Assembly: GCF_018616375.1 (NCBI RefSeq) | Contig: NZ_JAEQBB010000006.1 | Span: 124,001 to 188,000, forward strand | Source of the DNA: Exiguobacterium sp. J17977 | Lineage (GTDB): Bacteria > Bacillota > Bacilli > Exiguobacteriales > Exiguobacteriaceae | Length of the DNA: 64,000 nucleotides | Direction: 5' to 3' | Shown: in pieces, positions 26,014-35,807 of the stretch | Layout of the letters: each line of letters begins with the position of its first letter | How positions within the stretch are numbered: the stretch's first letter is position 1 | Notes under the pieces: model-generated | What the model was told of the DNA's origin: nothing | The model's database searches: none | Seen by the model: the letters and a program-made list of their open reading frames with translations, nothing else | Translations under genes and position numbers: made by a program

Positions 26014-27081
26014 TTACAGGAGTCGTATCGTCTGTTCGCTCAGTTGCTCGATGGTCGTCCAATCTGGTGCGACTTGGTCGGGAAGGATCAACTGTCCATT
26101 CTCGACCTCGAGCGGAGTATCGAGCAAATCGGTCTCGAAATAAGCGCTCGTCCCGGCCATATCAGCAGGGTAGGCGGCTCCGCTCAAGGAGGCGAACAAG
26201 AGCGTGTGATAACGGCCGATCGAAGACTCATACATCCCGCCGACCCAGTACGGGGTGCCGCTATCGCGAATCGTGAGCGCCTCGCTCCAGCCGCCGACGC
26301 GGGCCGGTTTGATATTGACGATGCGGCCGGCTTGGAGCCGACGCATCGTCGCCACGTCTTGTGCCGAACTGATCGATTCATCGAGGCAAATCGGTGTGGT
26401 GAGCCGTGCCTGCAAGTCGGCTGTCTCGACCCAGTGTGTGCTCGGATAAGGCTGCTCGATCATCAAGAGACGGTAGGTGTCTAATGCCTCGAACCAGTCA
26501 AGCGGTTGCTCGGAGCCACTTCCGTTCAAATCAATCATGAGCGGGGCGTCCGGAAAATTGTTCCGAATCTCGCTGAGCGCTGGAAGCAGTTCATGCGGGG
26601 ACGTTTTTAACTTGATGCGGTCGAATCCGGACGCGAGCGCAGACTCGATGGCGTTCAACGTTTGACTGAGAAGACCGATGCCGATAGTCCGGCCACAGGC
26701 CACGGCGTCGCCGGCTTGGACGTATTGTTTTAATGTCTGATTTGCGCGGGCCGCTTCCACCTCCCATAGAGCGCTCTCCCACATCGCTTTCGCCATCGGG
26801 TGGCCGATGATGGAGCTGACATGGGTACCGAACGAGGCGGCGGACAACGTCCTCCCTTTCAGGAGTTGAACGATTAAAGCGGACGTATCGATGACGGAGC
26901 GGACGGTCTCGGCCGTATACCATGGCGTTTCGAACGCGACACCTTCCCCGTAGCCGACAGCGCCGTCGACCGTCTCCAGACGGAGAATGACCGCCCGTCT
27001 CGTCGTCAACACGGCGTGGGCGGTGACAATCGGGTGTTTAAACGTCAGGGGGACGACATACAGTTCAGCGCGACGAATCAT
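26014..27081 (-). CDS. menC: o-Succinylbenzoate synthase
   Basis: A 355-residue enolase-superfamily enzyme that dehydrates SHCHC to o-succinylbenzoate in menaquinone synthesis. Catalytic residues are visible: KLK (acid/base lysines), MIDLNGS (metal Asp), IEQP (metal Glu), CLDESI (metal Asp) and NIKPARVGG (second base lysine). AAAGGAGG is six bases before the ATG at 27081; a TTG two codons earlier is less well placed. It overlaps the end of menE by 17 bp and is the last gene of menFDHBEC. Confidence 0.93.
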   Translation of the reverse strand: MIRRAELYVVPLTFKHPIVTAHAVLTTRRAVILRLETVDGAVGYGEGVAFETPWYTAETVRSVIDTSALIVQLLKGRTLSAASFGTHVSSIIGHPMAKAMWESALWEVEAARANQTLKQYVQAGDAVACGRTIGIGLLSQTLNAIESALASGFDRIKLKTSPHELLPALSEIRNNFPDAPLMIDLNGSGSEQPLDWFEALDTYRLLMIEQPYPSTHWVETADLQARLTTPICLDESISSAQDVATMRRLQAGRIVNIKPARVGGWSEALTIRDSGTPYWVGGMYESSIGRYHTLLFASLSGAAYPADMAGTSAYFETDLLDTPLEVENGQLILPDQVAPDWTTIEQLSEQTIRLL

Positions 27082-28438
27082 GGTCAACCTCCTTTAAGCG
27101 ATGGCGCATCAATTTACCGTTGGCGTTACGTGGCAACTCGTCGACGGCAATCCATGCTTTCGGATGTTTATATGATGCCAGATGGTCGTGCAACAGCTGA
27201 GTCGCCTCATCAAAATCGAACGCACCGACTGTGAAGGCGACAGGTACCGCTCCCCAAGTCGGGTCGGGACGACCGATGACTCCGACGTCTTGGATGCCTG
27301 GGCAACGCAACAACACGCTCTCGATTTCGGCCGGATAAATGTTCTCCCCGCCGGAGATGATCAAATCACTGCGCCGGTCATGTACGTACAAGTAGCCGTC
27401 TTTCATCGTTCCGAGGTCACCGGTCTGCCAATAGCCGTCGGGTGTCCAAGCGTCGGCCTCGGGCTGTCTATAGTACCCCGGGGTCACCGTCGGTCCGTTC
27501 ACTTCAATCTCCCCATCCGCATTGATGCGGATTTGGGTCGGTGCGATTGCTTGACCGCTCGAGCCGATGTAGGCGAGCGCCTCGGATGGCAAGAGCGTTG
27601 CGACTTGCGAACACGTCTCTGTCATCCCGTACGTCTGGGCGACCGGTAACTGCCGTCGCTCGGCTTCTTCGAGCAGCGGGCGGGGGACAGGACCGCCGCC
27701 GACGAGCAGGAGTCGTAACTGATGGCGCGAGAGACCCGCGTCGAGGAGGCGTTGAAGCATGACGGCGACAAGCGAGATGTGGGTGATTCGTTCCATCTCA
27801 ATCAACTCGAGTGTCCGGACGACATCGAACTTCGGTTCGACGTAAAGCGTCGAGCCGAACCGGGCGCTCCGATACACTTGAGCGAGCCCGCTCATATGGA
27901 AGAGTGGTGTGACGATGAGCATCCGGTCACTCGTCCCATATCCGAGGCGGTTCTTGGCCGCCTCGGCGCTCGCGATGTGATTGCCGAACGTCTGTTTTAC
28001 GGCCTTGGCCCGTCCAGTCGTGCCCGAGGTGAACATGAGCGACATGACTTCATTGTCTGCCCATTCGTGCGGTGTGACGAATGACGACTCATCCCGTGCC
28101 GTCACCTTGAATTGCGCAATCGGCAAGTCAATCGGTTCATCGACGAGCAACACATCGACATCGGCCGTCTCGATATGTCCCGCCAATTCGCTCATCGTCA
28201 GCCGTGTGTTGAGCGGGACGAGCACTTTTCCGAGTAACTGGACGGCGTGAACGGCGATGACGTAATCAGCGCTGTTGGCGGCGAATAATCCGATGTGACG
28301 GGCCACTGGAACGGTGAGATATAAAAAATGGGCTAAACGCGCACTCTCATCCATCAACTCAGACCAAGTCCATCGACCAGATGCGGTGACGAGCGCCATT
28401 GCATCATGTTGATGTTGTTTCACATAACGATTCATCAT
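27065..28438 (-). CDS. menE: o-Succinylbenzoate-CoA ligase
   Basis: An adenylate-forming enzyme of about 457 residues that activates o-succinylbenzoate with ATP and CoA. Motifs are SLMFTSGTTGRAKAV (P-loop), YGMTET, GYWQTGDLG, DRRSDLIISGGENIYPAEIE and the C-terminal PRNANGKLMR with the catalytic lysine. The open frame extends 53 codons upstream, through the menB terminator; GGAGG sits at 28444-28448, so the start is the ATG at 28438 or the adjacent one at 28435. Confidence 0.94.
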   Translation of the reverse strand: MMNRYVKQHQHDAMALVTASGRWTWSELMDESARLAHFLYLTVPVARHIGLFAANSADYVIAVHAVQLLGKVLVPLNTRLTMSELAGHIETADVDVLLVDEPIDLPIAQFKVTARDESSFVTPHEWADNEVMSLMFTSGTTGRAKAVKQTFGNHIASAEAAKNRLGYGTSDRMLIVTPLFHMSGLAQVYRSARFGSTLYVEPKFDVVRTLELIEMERITHISLVAVMLQRLLDAGLSRHQLRLLLVGGGPVPRPLLEEAERRQLPVAQTYGMTETCSQVATLLPSEALAYIGSSGQAIAPTQIRINADGEIEVNGPTVTPGYYRQPEADAWTPDGYWQTGDLGTMKDGYLYVHDRRSDLIISGGENIYPAEIESVLLRCPGIQDVGVIGRPDPTWGAVPVAFTVGAFDFDEATQLLHDHLASYKHPKAWIAVDELPRNANGKLMRHRLKEVDHDSSR

Positions 28439-28448
28439 CAGGACCTCC

Positions 28449-28478
28449 AAAAAAAGAGTAGCGAAGTCGCTACTCTTT
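28449..28478 (-). terminator. Terminator between menB and menE
   Basis: On the minus strand AAAGAGTAGCGA and its exact complement form a 12-bp stem with a 2-base loop and a seven-T tail. It lies directly before the menE ribosome binding site, so it should reduce menE-menC expression relative to menFDHB. Confidence 0.85.
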
Positions 28479-28484
28479 GTCGAT

Positions 28485-29309
28485 TTACGGGAAACGCGGG
28501 AACTGACCGAAGTCTGGGTCGCGTTTTTCTTTGAAAGCGTCGCGTCCTTCTTTCGCTTCGTCTGTCGTGTAGTAGAGTAACGTCGCGTCGCCGGCAAGCT
28601 GTTGAAGACCTGCGAGACCGTCCGTGTCGGCGTTCATTGCTGCTTTCAAGAAGCGGAGCGCCGTCGGAGAGTGTTGCAAGATCTCTTGGCACCATTGGAT
28701 CGTCTCGGCTTCAAGTTGCTCGAGTGGAACGACCGTGTTGACGAGTCCCATATCAAGCGCTTGCTGCGCATCGTATTGACGGCAGAGGTACCAAATTTCG
28801 CGTGCTTTCTTGTGGCCGATGATGCGAGCCAAGTAACCTGAGCCGTAACCGGCATCGAATGAACCCACTTTTGGTCCGGTTTGACCGAAACGGGCGTTGT
28901 CGGCTGCAATCGTCAAGTCACAGACGACGTGCAAGACGTGTCCGCCACCAATCGCGTAACCGGCTACCATGGCGATGACAGGTTTCGGGATGACGCGAAT
29001 CAAGCGTTGAAGGTCGAGGACGTTCAAGCGTGGAATCTCGTCGTCACCGACGTAACCGCCGTGGCCGCGTACTTTTTGGTCGCCGCCTGAGCAGAAAGCC
29101 TGATCGCCTTCACCTGTCAAGATGATGACGCCGACTTCTTTATCGTCACGGGCGCGTGCGAACGCGTCGATGAGTTCGTTGACCGTGAGTGGACGGAACG
29201 CGTTCCGTACTTCCGGACGGTTGATGGTGATTTTGGCGATGCCGTTCCACTTCTCGTACTTGATATCTTCGTACGTGCGGACCGATGTCCAGTTTGCTAC
29301 TGATTCCAT
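28485..29309 (-). CDS. menB: 1,4-Dihydroxy-2-naphthoyl-CoA synthase
   Basis: A 274-residue crotonase-fold enzyme that closes the naphthoquinone ring. Characteristic segments are [37 protein letters not shown] (oxyanion hole) and [15 protein letters not shown]-terminal [14 protein letters not shown] is a typical MenB ending. Its GGGGGAA ribosome binding site lies inside the last codons of menH, so the two are coupled. Confidence 0.97.
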   Translation of the reverse strand: MESVANWTSVRTYEDIKYEKWNGIAKITINRPEVRNAFRPLTVNELIDAFARARDDKEVGVIILTGEGDQAFCSGGDQKVRGHGGYVGDDEIPRLNVLDLQRLIRVIPKPVIAMVAGYAIGGGHVLHVVCDLTIAADNARFGQTGPKVGSFDAGYGSGYLARIIGHKKAREIWYLCRQYDAQQALDMGLVNTVVPLEQLEAETIQWCQEILQHSPTALRFLKAAMNADTDGLAGLQQLAGDATLLYYTTDEAKEGRDAFKEKRDPDFGQFPRFP

Positions 29310-30086
29310 TTAAATTCCCCCTAAAATCAATTTCTCTATCATTGTACCAAATTGTTGGGCATTCTCGATATGTGGAGCATGAGATGCTTCCGAAATTTCA
29401 TGAATTTCAATATCGGGACGAATGACTCGCATGTTCCGGGCGATCTGTTGAAATTTAATGTCATGTTCCCCGACGATTAAATCGGTGCGGGGCAAACGGT
29501 CAAGGCACGACCAAAGCGACGGCATGCTACCCGTCCCGATGGCGCGGAGACTGTTCGCGAGTGCGGCCGGATGTTGGGCTAACCGTTCAGGACGAAGGGC
29601 GGCACGCATCTCATCAGTCTGATGCCAGAGCGGGAGCTGTTCCCAACGGTCAACGAACGCCTCAAGTCCAGCTCGCTCGATGAAGGCGGCAAGCTGTTCA
29701 TCTTGAAGCCGGCGTTGTCGACGTTCAGCCGCATTGAGTCCGGGCGTCGTACTAATCCCAATGAAATGGGTGACCCGATCATCAAAGGCGGCGAGCGTCA
29801 TACCGATACGTCCGCCGAGTGAGTACCCGATGACCGTCCATGGACCGTCATCCATATCGAGGAGCGCCGACAAGTCTTTCACTTGTTGACTCATCTTGGC
29901 GCGCTCGACCGGCTGATGGCCCGTAACACCATGTTGCAGTAGTGTCGGGGCGACGAGTCGGACGGGCAGTTCCGCGAAGCGCGAAAGCCAGCCCGCTTGC
30001 CCAGTGAAGCCGTGCAACAGTAAGACCGGCCGACCGTTGCCGCGCTCGAGCACCTCGTACGAGACCCCTCGCAGCGAACGGATCAC
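29310..30086 (-). CDS. menH: 2-Succinyl-6-hydroxy-2,4-cyclohexadiene-1-carboxylate synthase
   Basis: A 258-residue alpha/beta hydrolase. The nucleophile serine is in IGYSLGGR, the Asp is near the C-terminal third (LIVGEHD) and the catalytic His is in SHAPHIEN. In the Men pathway it eliminates pyruvate from SEPHCHC. It lies between menD (4-bp overlap) and menB, the usual B. subtilis position. Confidence 0.92.
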   Translation of the reverse strand: MIRSLRGVSYEVLERGNGRPVLLLHGFTGQAGWLSRFAELPVRLVAPTLLQHGVTGHQPVERAKMSQQVKDLSALLDMDDGPWTVIGYSLGGRIGMTLAAFDDRVTHFIGISTTPGLNAAERRQRRLQDEQLAAFIERAGLEAFVDRWEQLPLWHQTDEMRAALRPERLAQHPAALANSLRAIGTGSMPSLWSCLDRLPRTDLIVGEHDIKFQQIARNMRVIRPDIEIHEISEASHAPHIENAQQFGTMIEKLILGGI

Positions 30087-31732
30087 GATTCATTCCCCGT
30101 CGCCAAGCGGTCTGTGATCGAAGCGGTCCAACGCCGGTGCTCGGCCACGTTTGCGGTACGGTCTGATGGAAATTCGATGAGTTGGATTCCTGCCTCGATG
30201 GCGGCTGTGACATCGTCAGGCTGCTCGAGCCGTTGATAGCTGAGTCCATACGTATCGGCGAATCCGCGTAGATTCAATTGTAACGGCGTCCCGAACAAGT
30301 CCTCGAACATTTGTGGAGCGATTGAGGCTTGTGGCAAGAAGGAGAAGATGCCACCCCCGTCGTTGTTGACGACGACGATGGAGAACGAACCGGGATGCGA
30401 TTTGACGAGTTGGAGCGCGTTGCTGTCATGATAAAACGCCAAGTCGCCGATTATGAGGGCAGCCTTGTCCGTATCGTGACAGGCACCGAGCGCGCTCGAG
30501 ATGATGCCGTCAATCCCGTTCGCCCCGCGATTCGCGACGACATCAAGCGAACAGCCGGCCGAGAGCGTCGTATCGATATCACGAATCGGCATGCTGTTGC
30601 TGACAAAGACGCGTTCGAGATGAGACGCCAGCACTTGACGTGTCAACGCACTTTCCCCGGTCAATGCAGGTTTGGCGGACTCGGTGATCTGTTCGAACAA
30701 CGCGAACCGCTCAGCCACGTCGATGTCGTATGAGTGATCGATGGCTGCCAAATAATCGATCGCATCACCGTATACGACCGTGGCAAGATTTGACGGGTCA
30801 CGGAACGAGCCGGGTTGCTCAATCAAGACGCACGGGACGTCCTGGAGCCACAGATTCAATCGTTTCGATACAGGAGCGGCCCCGAAGCGTACGACCGCGT
30901 CAGGCGTCCATTCCGTACGATGCTCACTCGCGAGCCACGTGTCGTAGTTCGTTAGCACGTGGTCAAACCGGCGCATCCCGCTCAACGGGTCAGCAAAAAT
31001 CGGGATGTGATACGTTTGTGCCGTCTCATAAATCGGTTCAAGCCATGTAGCCGGCGTACCAGGACCGACGACGAAAGCGAGACGTTCGACAGAAATGTTT
31101 CGTTTGAACCGGTTTACATCACCGGCTGTCGGCTTGAGATAAGTCGGTTCGGACAATGCGGCCTTACCCTCAAGCAGTGATGTTAAGCGTTCGATATCCG
31201 GCACTAACGGCTCACGGAACGGGATGTTCATGTGGACCGGTCCGAACGGTGCGTGCAGGCTCGTCCGGACGAGCCGGGTCACTGCTTGTTCCATGTAGCG
31301 CTGGCTGGCGACTTCAGGAACTGGGAGATCGATGCTCGCTTTGACGTGCTCCCCGTATAGTCGGACTTGATCGATTGCTTGAGGAGCGCCGACGTTCCGG
31401 AGCTCATGCGGACGGTCTGTCGTCAATACGATGAGCGGCAACTGCGAGATGTTCGCCTCGGCCACCGCGGAAAAATAGTTGGTCGCGGCGGTGCCGCTCG
31501 TGCAAATGAGCGCGACCGGTCGTAATGATGAGGTGGAGCGCGTCAAGCCGAGGGCGAAGAAGGCGGCCGAACGTTCATCGACGATGATATGATGACGGAC
31601 GTTCGGATGAAGATAAGCGGCCATGGCCAGCGGGGTCGAGCGCGAACCGGGGCTGATGACGATATCCTCGACGCCTTGTTCGACGAGCTGGTTCATCATC
31701 TGGGCGACCCAATCCGTTAACGTTTCATTCAT
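30083..31732 (-). CDS. menD: SEPHCHC synthase (menaquinone step 2)
   Basis: A 549-residue thiamine-diphosphate enzyme joining isochorismate and 2-oxoglutarate. The N-terminal SPGSRSTPLAMAA segment, CTSGTAATNY, and a C-terminal ThDP site (GDLAFYHDSN...NNDGGGIF) are plain. It overlaps menF and menH by 4 bp each. Confidence 0.96.
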   Translation of the reverse strand: MNETLTDWVAQMMNQLVEQGVEDIVISPGSRSTPLAMAAYLHPNVRHHIIVDERSAAFFALGLTRSTSSLRPVALICTSGTAATNYFSAVAEANISQLPLIVLTTDRPHELRNVGAPQAIDQVRLYGEHVKASIDLPVPEVASQRYMEQAVTRLVRTSLHAPFGPVHMNIPFREPLVPDIERLTSLLEGKAALSEPTYLKPTAGDVNRFKRNISVERLAFVVGPGTPATWLEPIYETAQTYHIPIFADPLSGMRRFDHVLTNYDTWLASEHRTEWTPDAVVRFGAAPVSKRLNLWLQDVPCVLIEQPGSFRDPSNLATVVYGDAIDYLAAIDHSYDIDVAERFALFEQITESAKPALTGESALTRQVLASHLERVFVSNSMPIRDIDTTLSAGCSLDVVANRGANGIDGIISSALGACHDTDKAALIIGDLAFYHDSNALQLVKSHPGSFSIVVVNNDGGGIFSFLPQASIAPQMFEDLFGTPLQLNLRGFADTYGLSYQRLEQPDDVTAAIEAGIQLIEFPSDRTANVAEHRRWTASITDRLATGNES

Positions 31733-33114
31733 GCTTGATTGCCTCCTGCGCTTACTTTGTCCAATCCGAGTGCTTGCTTGATGGGACTGAGCTTGATTTC
31801 CGTCTCGGCGAGCTCCGCTTCGAGTTCAGACTCTTGGACGATTCCACAGCCTGCGTATAACGCCACGAATTGGTGATGCACGAGGGCGGACCGAATCGAG
31901 ACGACGAACTCGCCTTCTCCTTCTGTATTCAACCAGCCGAACGGCGAACCGTACCATCCGCGGTCAAACCGCTCAATCTCACGCAATAAGCGGACGGATG
32001 TCCGTTTCGGTGAACCGCCGAGAGCGGGGGTCGGGTGGAGCGACTCGATAATGGACAGCAAGGACGCATTCGTATCGAGCGTTGCTTGAATCGGTGTATG
32101 CAGATGGAACACCGAGCGATTTTCTAATATACGCGGCGTTTCAGGTGCCTTGATGGTAGCGGCATATGGTGTGAGGGCATTTTTAATGTCCTTCACGACG
32201 ATTTGATGTTCATCTAGATTTTTGGCGTCATGTAACAAGGTCTGTTTGGCTACATCCGCCTCGATTTCTGTGTCCGGTCGTTTAATCGTTCCGGCGATGG
32301 CGGCTGTTTCGATATACGGTCCTTGTTTTTTGACGAGGCGCTCCGGGGTCGCCCCGAAAAAGCCGATGTCGCGCTTCGGTTGATATAGGAAGACGTAACT
32401 GCCCGTTTGATGATCTGACAGATGGCGCAACGTCGTCGCGAACGGGAACGGCTCTTCTGATGTTTGGTAAATCTCTTCACGGGCGATGACGATTTTCTCG
32501 ACGCGTTCTTCCGAGATGTTCAGTTTGGCCTGGTGGAAACTCGACTTGAAATGGTCGACGCCATCTTTCACTTGAGCGTAAGTCGGTGCCTGCTCGTCGG
32601 GAGCGTGAAGCGCGTTGAATTGCGCGAGCTGATCGGCCAACTGAATCAAATATTGTTCGACCGATTGCTTCGACGACACGAGCGTCGAGACAGTCAACGT
32701 GTGTTTGTCACCCGAACGGCGATATAAAAACTTCGGCACGACCAATGATGCTTCGCCGAACGCTTCCCACATATTTTTCTGGGGACGGACGAACGTATCG
32801 AACGAGAAGCCCGAGAACGCATAAATGACCGCGTCGACGTCCCGGCGGTGCAGACTCCAATCATATTGCAACCGTTGGAATCGTTCCGGGCCAGAAGCAG
32901 TCAACACGAGCGCATCGGCACATCCGAGCATCTCGAGGGAACGGTCGGGCGTCGAAAAATAATAATGGGACGTTTCCGTGTTTTGAATGATATGAAACGC
33001 GTCGAACGAAGGGATTTCCCACGTGTAAGAGGCAAGGACCGGTCGTTGCCAAGCACGTGCCCGTTTATGGGCTTGTTCGATTCGTTGTTTAATGTGTGTT
33101 TGAGTATCTGGCAT
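31729..33114 (-). CDS. menF: Isochorismate synthase
   Basis: A 461-residue chorismate-binding enzyme and first committed step to menaquinone. The conserved C-terminal chorismate domain (about 200-455) carries KIVIAREE, GATPERLV, AGTIKR, EHQIVV, HLHTPI, HPTPALGG and GWYGSPFG...EFVVSIRSAL. GAGGAGG is ten bases before the ATG. It is the first gene of menFDHBEC; the 166-base gap to divergent menA holds both promoters. Confidence 0.95.
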   Translation of the reverse strand: MPDTQTHIKQRIEQAHKRARAWQRPVLASYTWEIPSFDAFHIIQNTETSHYYFSTPDRSLEMLGCADALVLTASGPERFQRLQYDWSLHRRDVDAVIYAFSGFSFDTFVRPQKNMWEAFGEASLVVPKFLYRRSGDKHTLTVSTLVSSKQSVEQYLIQLADQLAQFNALHAPDEQAPTYAQVKDGVDHFKSSFHQAKLNISEERVEKIVIAREEIYQTSEEPFPFATTLRHLSDHQTGSYVFLYQPKRDIGFFGATPERLVKKQGPYIETAAIAGTIKRPDTEIEADVAKQTLLHDAKNLDEHQIVVKDIKNALTPYAATIKAPETPRILENRSVFHLHTPIQATLDTNASLLSIIESLHPTPALGGSPKRTSVRLLREIERFDRGWYGSPFGWLNTEGEGEFVVSIRSALVHHQFVALYAGCGIVQESELEAELAETEIKLSPIKQALGLDKVSAGGNQA

Positions 33115-33231
33115 GTAAGAAAAGCCTCCTCAATCCAATGGAATTCTCATTCTTTAGTGTATCACGACTTCACGGCAGAACTGGCCGTCAAATGCTCGGG
33201 AAAGTGAAGGGAGCCGTTCAAGCGACGGGCA

Positions 33232-33261
33232 TTGACAGATTTTTTTAAAGAGACGTAAACT
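33232..33261 (+). promoter_or_regulatory. menA promoter
   Basis: TTGACA (33232-33237) and TAAACT (33256-33261), spacer 18 bp, lie 20 bases before the menA ATG. Confidence 0.65.
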
Positions 33262-33280
33262 AACGAAGGGAGGGAAGTGC

Positions 33281-34180
33281 ATGAAGAAGAGAGAGAAAGG
33301 TGCCTATTGGCGCATGATTCGCCCGCATACATTGACGGCGAGCTTCATACCGGTACTGTTAGGGACGTTCATCGTCCTCGGGCAAGTCGAATTGAAATGG
33401 GGATTGTTCCTGGCGATGCTCATCGCCTCAATCTTGATTCAAATCGCGACGAATTTATTCAATGAGTATTACGATTATAAGCGTGGGCTCGACCATGAAG
33501 GGTCGATTGGAATCGGTGGTTCAATCGTACGCGACGGATTCACACCTGGCCAAGTGCTCGGGATTGCCCTAGGGATGTACGGGGTAGCAGCCGTGCTCGG
33601 TCTTTATATCGCTGCTTCGACGAGCTGGCACTTGATTTGGATCGGTGTGCTGTCGATGGTCGTCGGGTTCCTCTATACAGGAGGTCCGCTTCCGATTGCC
33701 TATACGCCGTTCGGTGAACTTGTCGCTGGTCTGTTCATGGGGTATGTCATTATCGGGATTTCAGGATATATCCAAATCGGGACGGTGACGACGGAACTGT
33801 TGCTCGTATCGTTCCCGATGGCGCTGTTGATCGGGGCCATCTTGCTCGCGAACAATATTCGCGATTTGGATAACGATAAAGTGAACGGACGCAAAACGAT
33901 TGCGTGTCTCGTCGGACATCGCCGTGCCGTTCTCGTTTTGGCCGGGTTCTTTATCGCTGCGTTGATTGGCATTGTCGTCGCTGTGGTCGGATTTGGCGTG
34001 ACGCCTTGGGTGCTGTTGTCACTCTTGACCATTCCAATTATGATTCGAGCGGTGAAACGCTTTTGGGTCAAACAGGAGCCGGCTCAACTGATGCCAGCGA
34101 TGGCCATGACCGCCAAAGTGAACACGTTGTTCGGTGCCTGGATGGTCATCGGATTGATGGTCGCGCGATTCATCGCGTAA
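33281..34180 (+). CDS. menA: 1,4-Dihydroxy-2-naphthoate polyprenyltransferase
   Basis: A 299-residue membrane prenyltransferase with about eight helices. The first aspartate-rich motif is NLFNEYYDYKRGLD (about residues 64-77) and the second is NNIRDLDNDKVNGR (about 190-203). It attaches the isoprenoid tail to make demethylmenaquinone. GGGAGGG precedes the ATG. It is divergent from menFDHBEC and probably co-transcribed with the carbonic anhydrase gene 18 bases downstream. Confidence 0.95.
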   Translation: MKKREKGAYWRMIRPHTLTASFIPVLLGTFIVLGQVELKWGLFLAMLIASILIQIATNLFNEYYDYKRGLDHEGSIGIGGSIVRDGFTPGQVLGIALGMYGVAAVLGLYIAASTSWHLIWIGVLSMVVGFLYTGGPLPIAYTPFGELVAGLFMGYVIIGISGYIQIGTVTTELLLVSFPMALLIGAILLANNIRDLDNDKVNGRKTIACLVGHRRAVLVLAGFFIAALIGIVVAVVGFGVTPWVLLSLLTIPIMIRAVKRFWVKQEPAQLMPAMAMTAKVNTLFGAWMVIGLMVARFIA

Positions 34181-34198
34181 ATAAAAGGAGGGAACCAT

Positions 34199-34750
34199 AT
34201 GTCAGTCGTTCAAGAAATGTTAGCGTTTAATGAAAAATTCGTCTCAGAGAAACAATACGAAGAGTTCGTCTCGGACAAGTTCCCTGACAAGAAAATCGTC
34301 ATTTTAACATGTATGGATACACGTCTGACGGCATTGCTGCCGAAAGCTCTCGGTTTGAAAAACGGGGATGCCAAAATCATTAAGAATGCGGGCGCTGTGC
34401 TGTCGCATCCGTTCGGTTCGGTCATGCGTTCCATTCTTGTCGCGCTGTATGCGCTCGGAGCGGAAGAAGTCATCGTCATCGGACACTATGATTGCGGAAT
34501 GGCGGCCATCGACCCGAACGCGGTCATCGGCGAAATGGAGCGTCGCGGCATCGAACCGCAAACGCTCCAGACGCTCAAATCGTCAGGTATGGATTTGGAG
34601 AAGTGGTTACACGGGTTTGACTCGGTCGAAGCGAACGTCGTCAACTCGGTCAGTCTCATCAAAAACCATCCGCTCTTGCCACCGGGCACGAACGTCCACG
34701 GATTCGTCATCGACCCGGCGACGGGGCGTCTCGATGTTGTCGAAGCATAA
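34199..34750 (+). CDS. Beta-carbonic anhydrase
   Basis: 183 residues. Zinc ligands C38 (with D40-R42 in CMDTR), H96 and C99 (GHYDCG) define the family. It interconverts CO2 and bicarbonate in the cytosol. AAGGAGGG precedes the ATG. The B. subtilis relative is YtiB. The place behind menA may be only transcriptional convenience. Confidence 0.93.
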   Translation: MSVVQEMLAFNEKFVSEKQYEEFVSDKFPDKKIVILTCMDTRLTALLPKALGLKNGDAKIIKNAGAVLSHPFGSVMRSILVALYALGAEEVIVIGHYDCGMAAIDPNAVIGEMERRGIEPQTLQTLKSSGMDLEKWLHGFDSVEANVVNSVSLIKNHPLLPPGTNVHGFVIDPATGRLDVVEA

Positions 34751-34754
34751 CGCA

Positions 34755-34789
34755 AAAGGCGGTCTCTGCAGAAGAGACCGCCTTTCTTT
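34755..34789. terminator. Bidirectional terminator after carbonic anhydrase gene
   Basis: AAAGGCGGTCTC and its exact complement flank the loop TGCAGAA. It separates convergent genes. Confidence 0.88.
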
Positions 34790-34791
34790 CA

Positions 34792-35739
34792 TTACCCGTA
34801 TGTGTTGACGGGAATGTCTTTATACTCGTCCTCGTCTGAATCTTTCGATTTGGACTTTTTGTTTTTCTTGAAGTTTTTCTCGTACTCACGCTCGCTCGGT
34901 GTACGGAAGAAACGTTGCCATGTGGCGTTGATTTCTGACCCGATCAAAATGATCATGCCGGTCAATTGTAACCAGAGCAACGTGACGATAATACCCCCGA
35001 GCGAACCGTACGTCGAATCGTAATTGCCGAAGTTCGAGACGTACAGGCTGAACCCGAGCGAGACGAGTTGCCAGGCGACGACCCCGAAGATGGCGCCGGG
35101 AATCGTGCTCTTCCAAAACACGTGTTGCTGCGGAGCAATCTTATAAAAAATCGAGAGCGTCAAAATCAAGATGACGGTCGTTAATACGTAGCGGAACACG
35201 TTAATCAAGATGACGTCAGCCCCTGAGATAGGGATGAAGCGCATCAAGAAGTCGATGATTTGTGAACCGAATACGTTCGAGACGATGAGCAACAGCACAC
35301 CGACGCCGAGCAAGAGCGTCAAGCCGAGCGCGATGCCTTTGCTGACGAAGAAATTTCGTTCATTGTCTTCGCCGTATGCGTGAATCGCCATGTTAATCAA
35401 GCGTTCAACCCCTTTAGCGGCCGACCAAATCGCTAAAATCGCACCGATGGAGAGAAGTCCGCCGCGCGGTTCACCGATCGCGTCAAAAATGCCGGTCAAA
35501 AATTCAGTCGCGGCCGCCCCGGGTGCCAGATTGTTCAACTGTTCTTGGAACGATGCCTGCGAGATGTCGAAGAACGACAACAACGCGAGAATGAAGATGA
35601 TACCCGGGAAAATCGATAAGAACCAAAAAAAAGCGAGCGTCGCGCCGTAATCTTGAACATCATGTTCTTTGAAGCGACGAAGCAACTCCTTCCCGAAGGC
35701 AAACCAATTCTTTTTTTCTTTCACTTCTGTCGTATCCAT
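34792..35739 (-). CDS. YihY/BrkB-family membrane protein
   Basis: 315 residues with six predicted helices (about 33-55, 95-115, 135-160, 180-205, 215-240 and 245-270). Early ATLAFFWFLSIFPGIIFIL and late GSLGGIIVTLLWLQLTGMIILIGSEINA are hallmarks of the YihY family. The C-terminal tail is highly charged. It was once thought to be RNase BN; the true function is unknown. Its ribosome binding site lies in a long-range inverted repeat (35745-35797) that could hide it. Confidence 0.9.
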   Translation of the reverse strand: MDTTEVKEKKNWFAFGKELLRRFKEHDVQDYGATLAFFWFLSIFPGIIFILALLSFFDISQASFQEQLNNLAPGAAATEFLTGIFDAIGEPRGGLLSIGAILAIWSAAKGVERLINMAIHAYGEDNERNFFVSKGIALGLTLLLGVGVLLLIVSNVFGSQIIDFLMRFIPISGADVILINVFRYVLTTVILILTLSIFYKIAPQQHVFWKSTIPGAIFGVVAWQLVSLGFSLYVSNFGNYDSTYGSLGGIIVTLLWLQLTGMIILIGSEINATWQRFFRTPSEREYEKNFKKNKKSKSKDSDEDEYKDIPVNTYG

Positions 35740-35744
35740 ATATG

Positions 35745-35797
35745 AGCCTCCTGAACGTTATCGTTAGAAACTTTCTTTCCCGAAATATCAGGAGGCT
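35745..35797 (-). promoter_or_regulatory. Inverted repeat sequestering the yihY ribosome binding site
   Basis: AGCCTCCTGA and TCAGGAGGCT are perfect 10-bp complements 33 bases apart. In the minus-strand RNA the second arm holds the AGGAGG of the yihY-like gene, five bases before its ATG. The leader could thus fold to block translation. Confidence 0.5.
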
Positions 35798-35807
35798 ACA
35801 CATGAAA

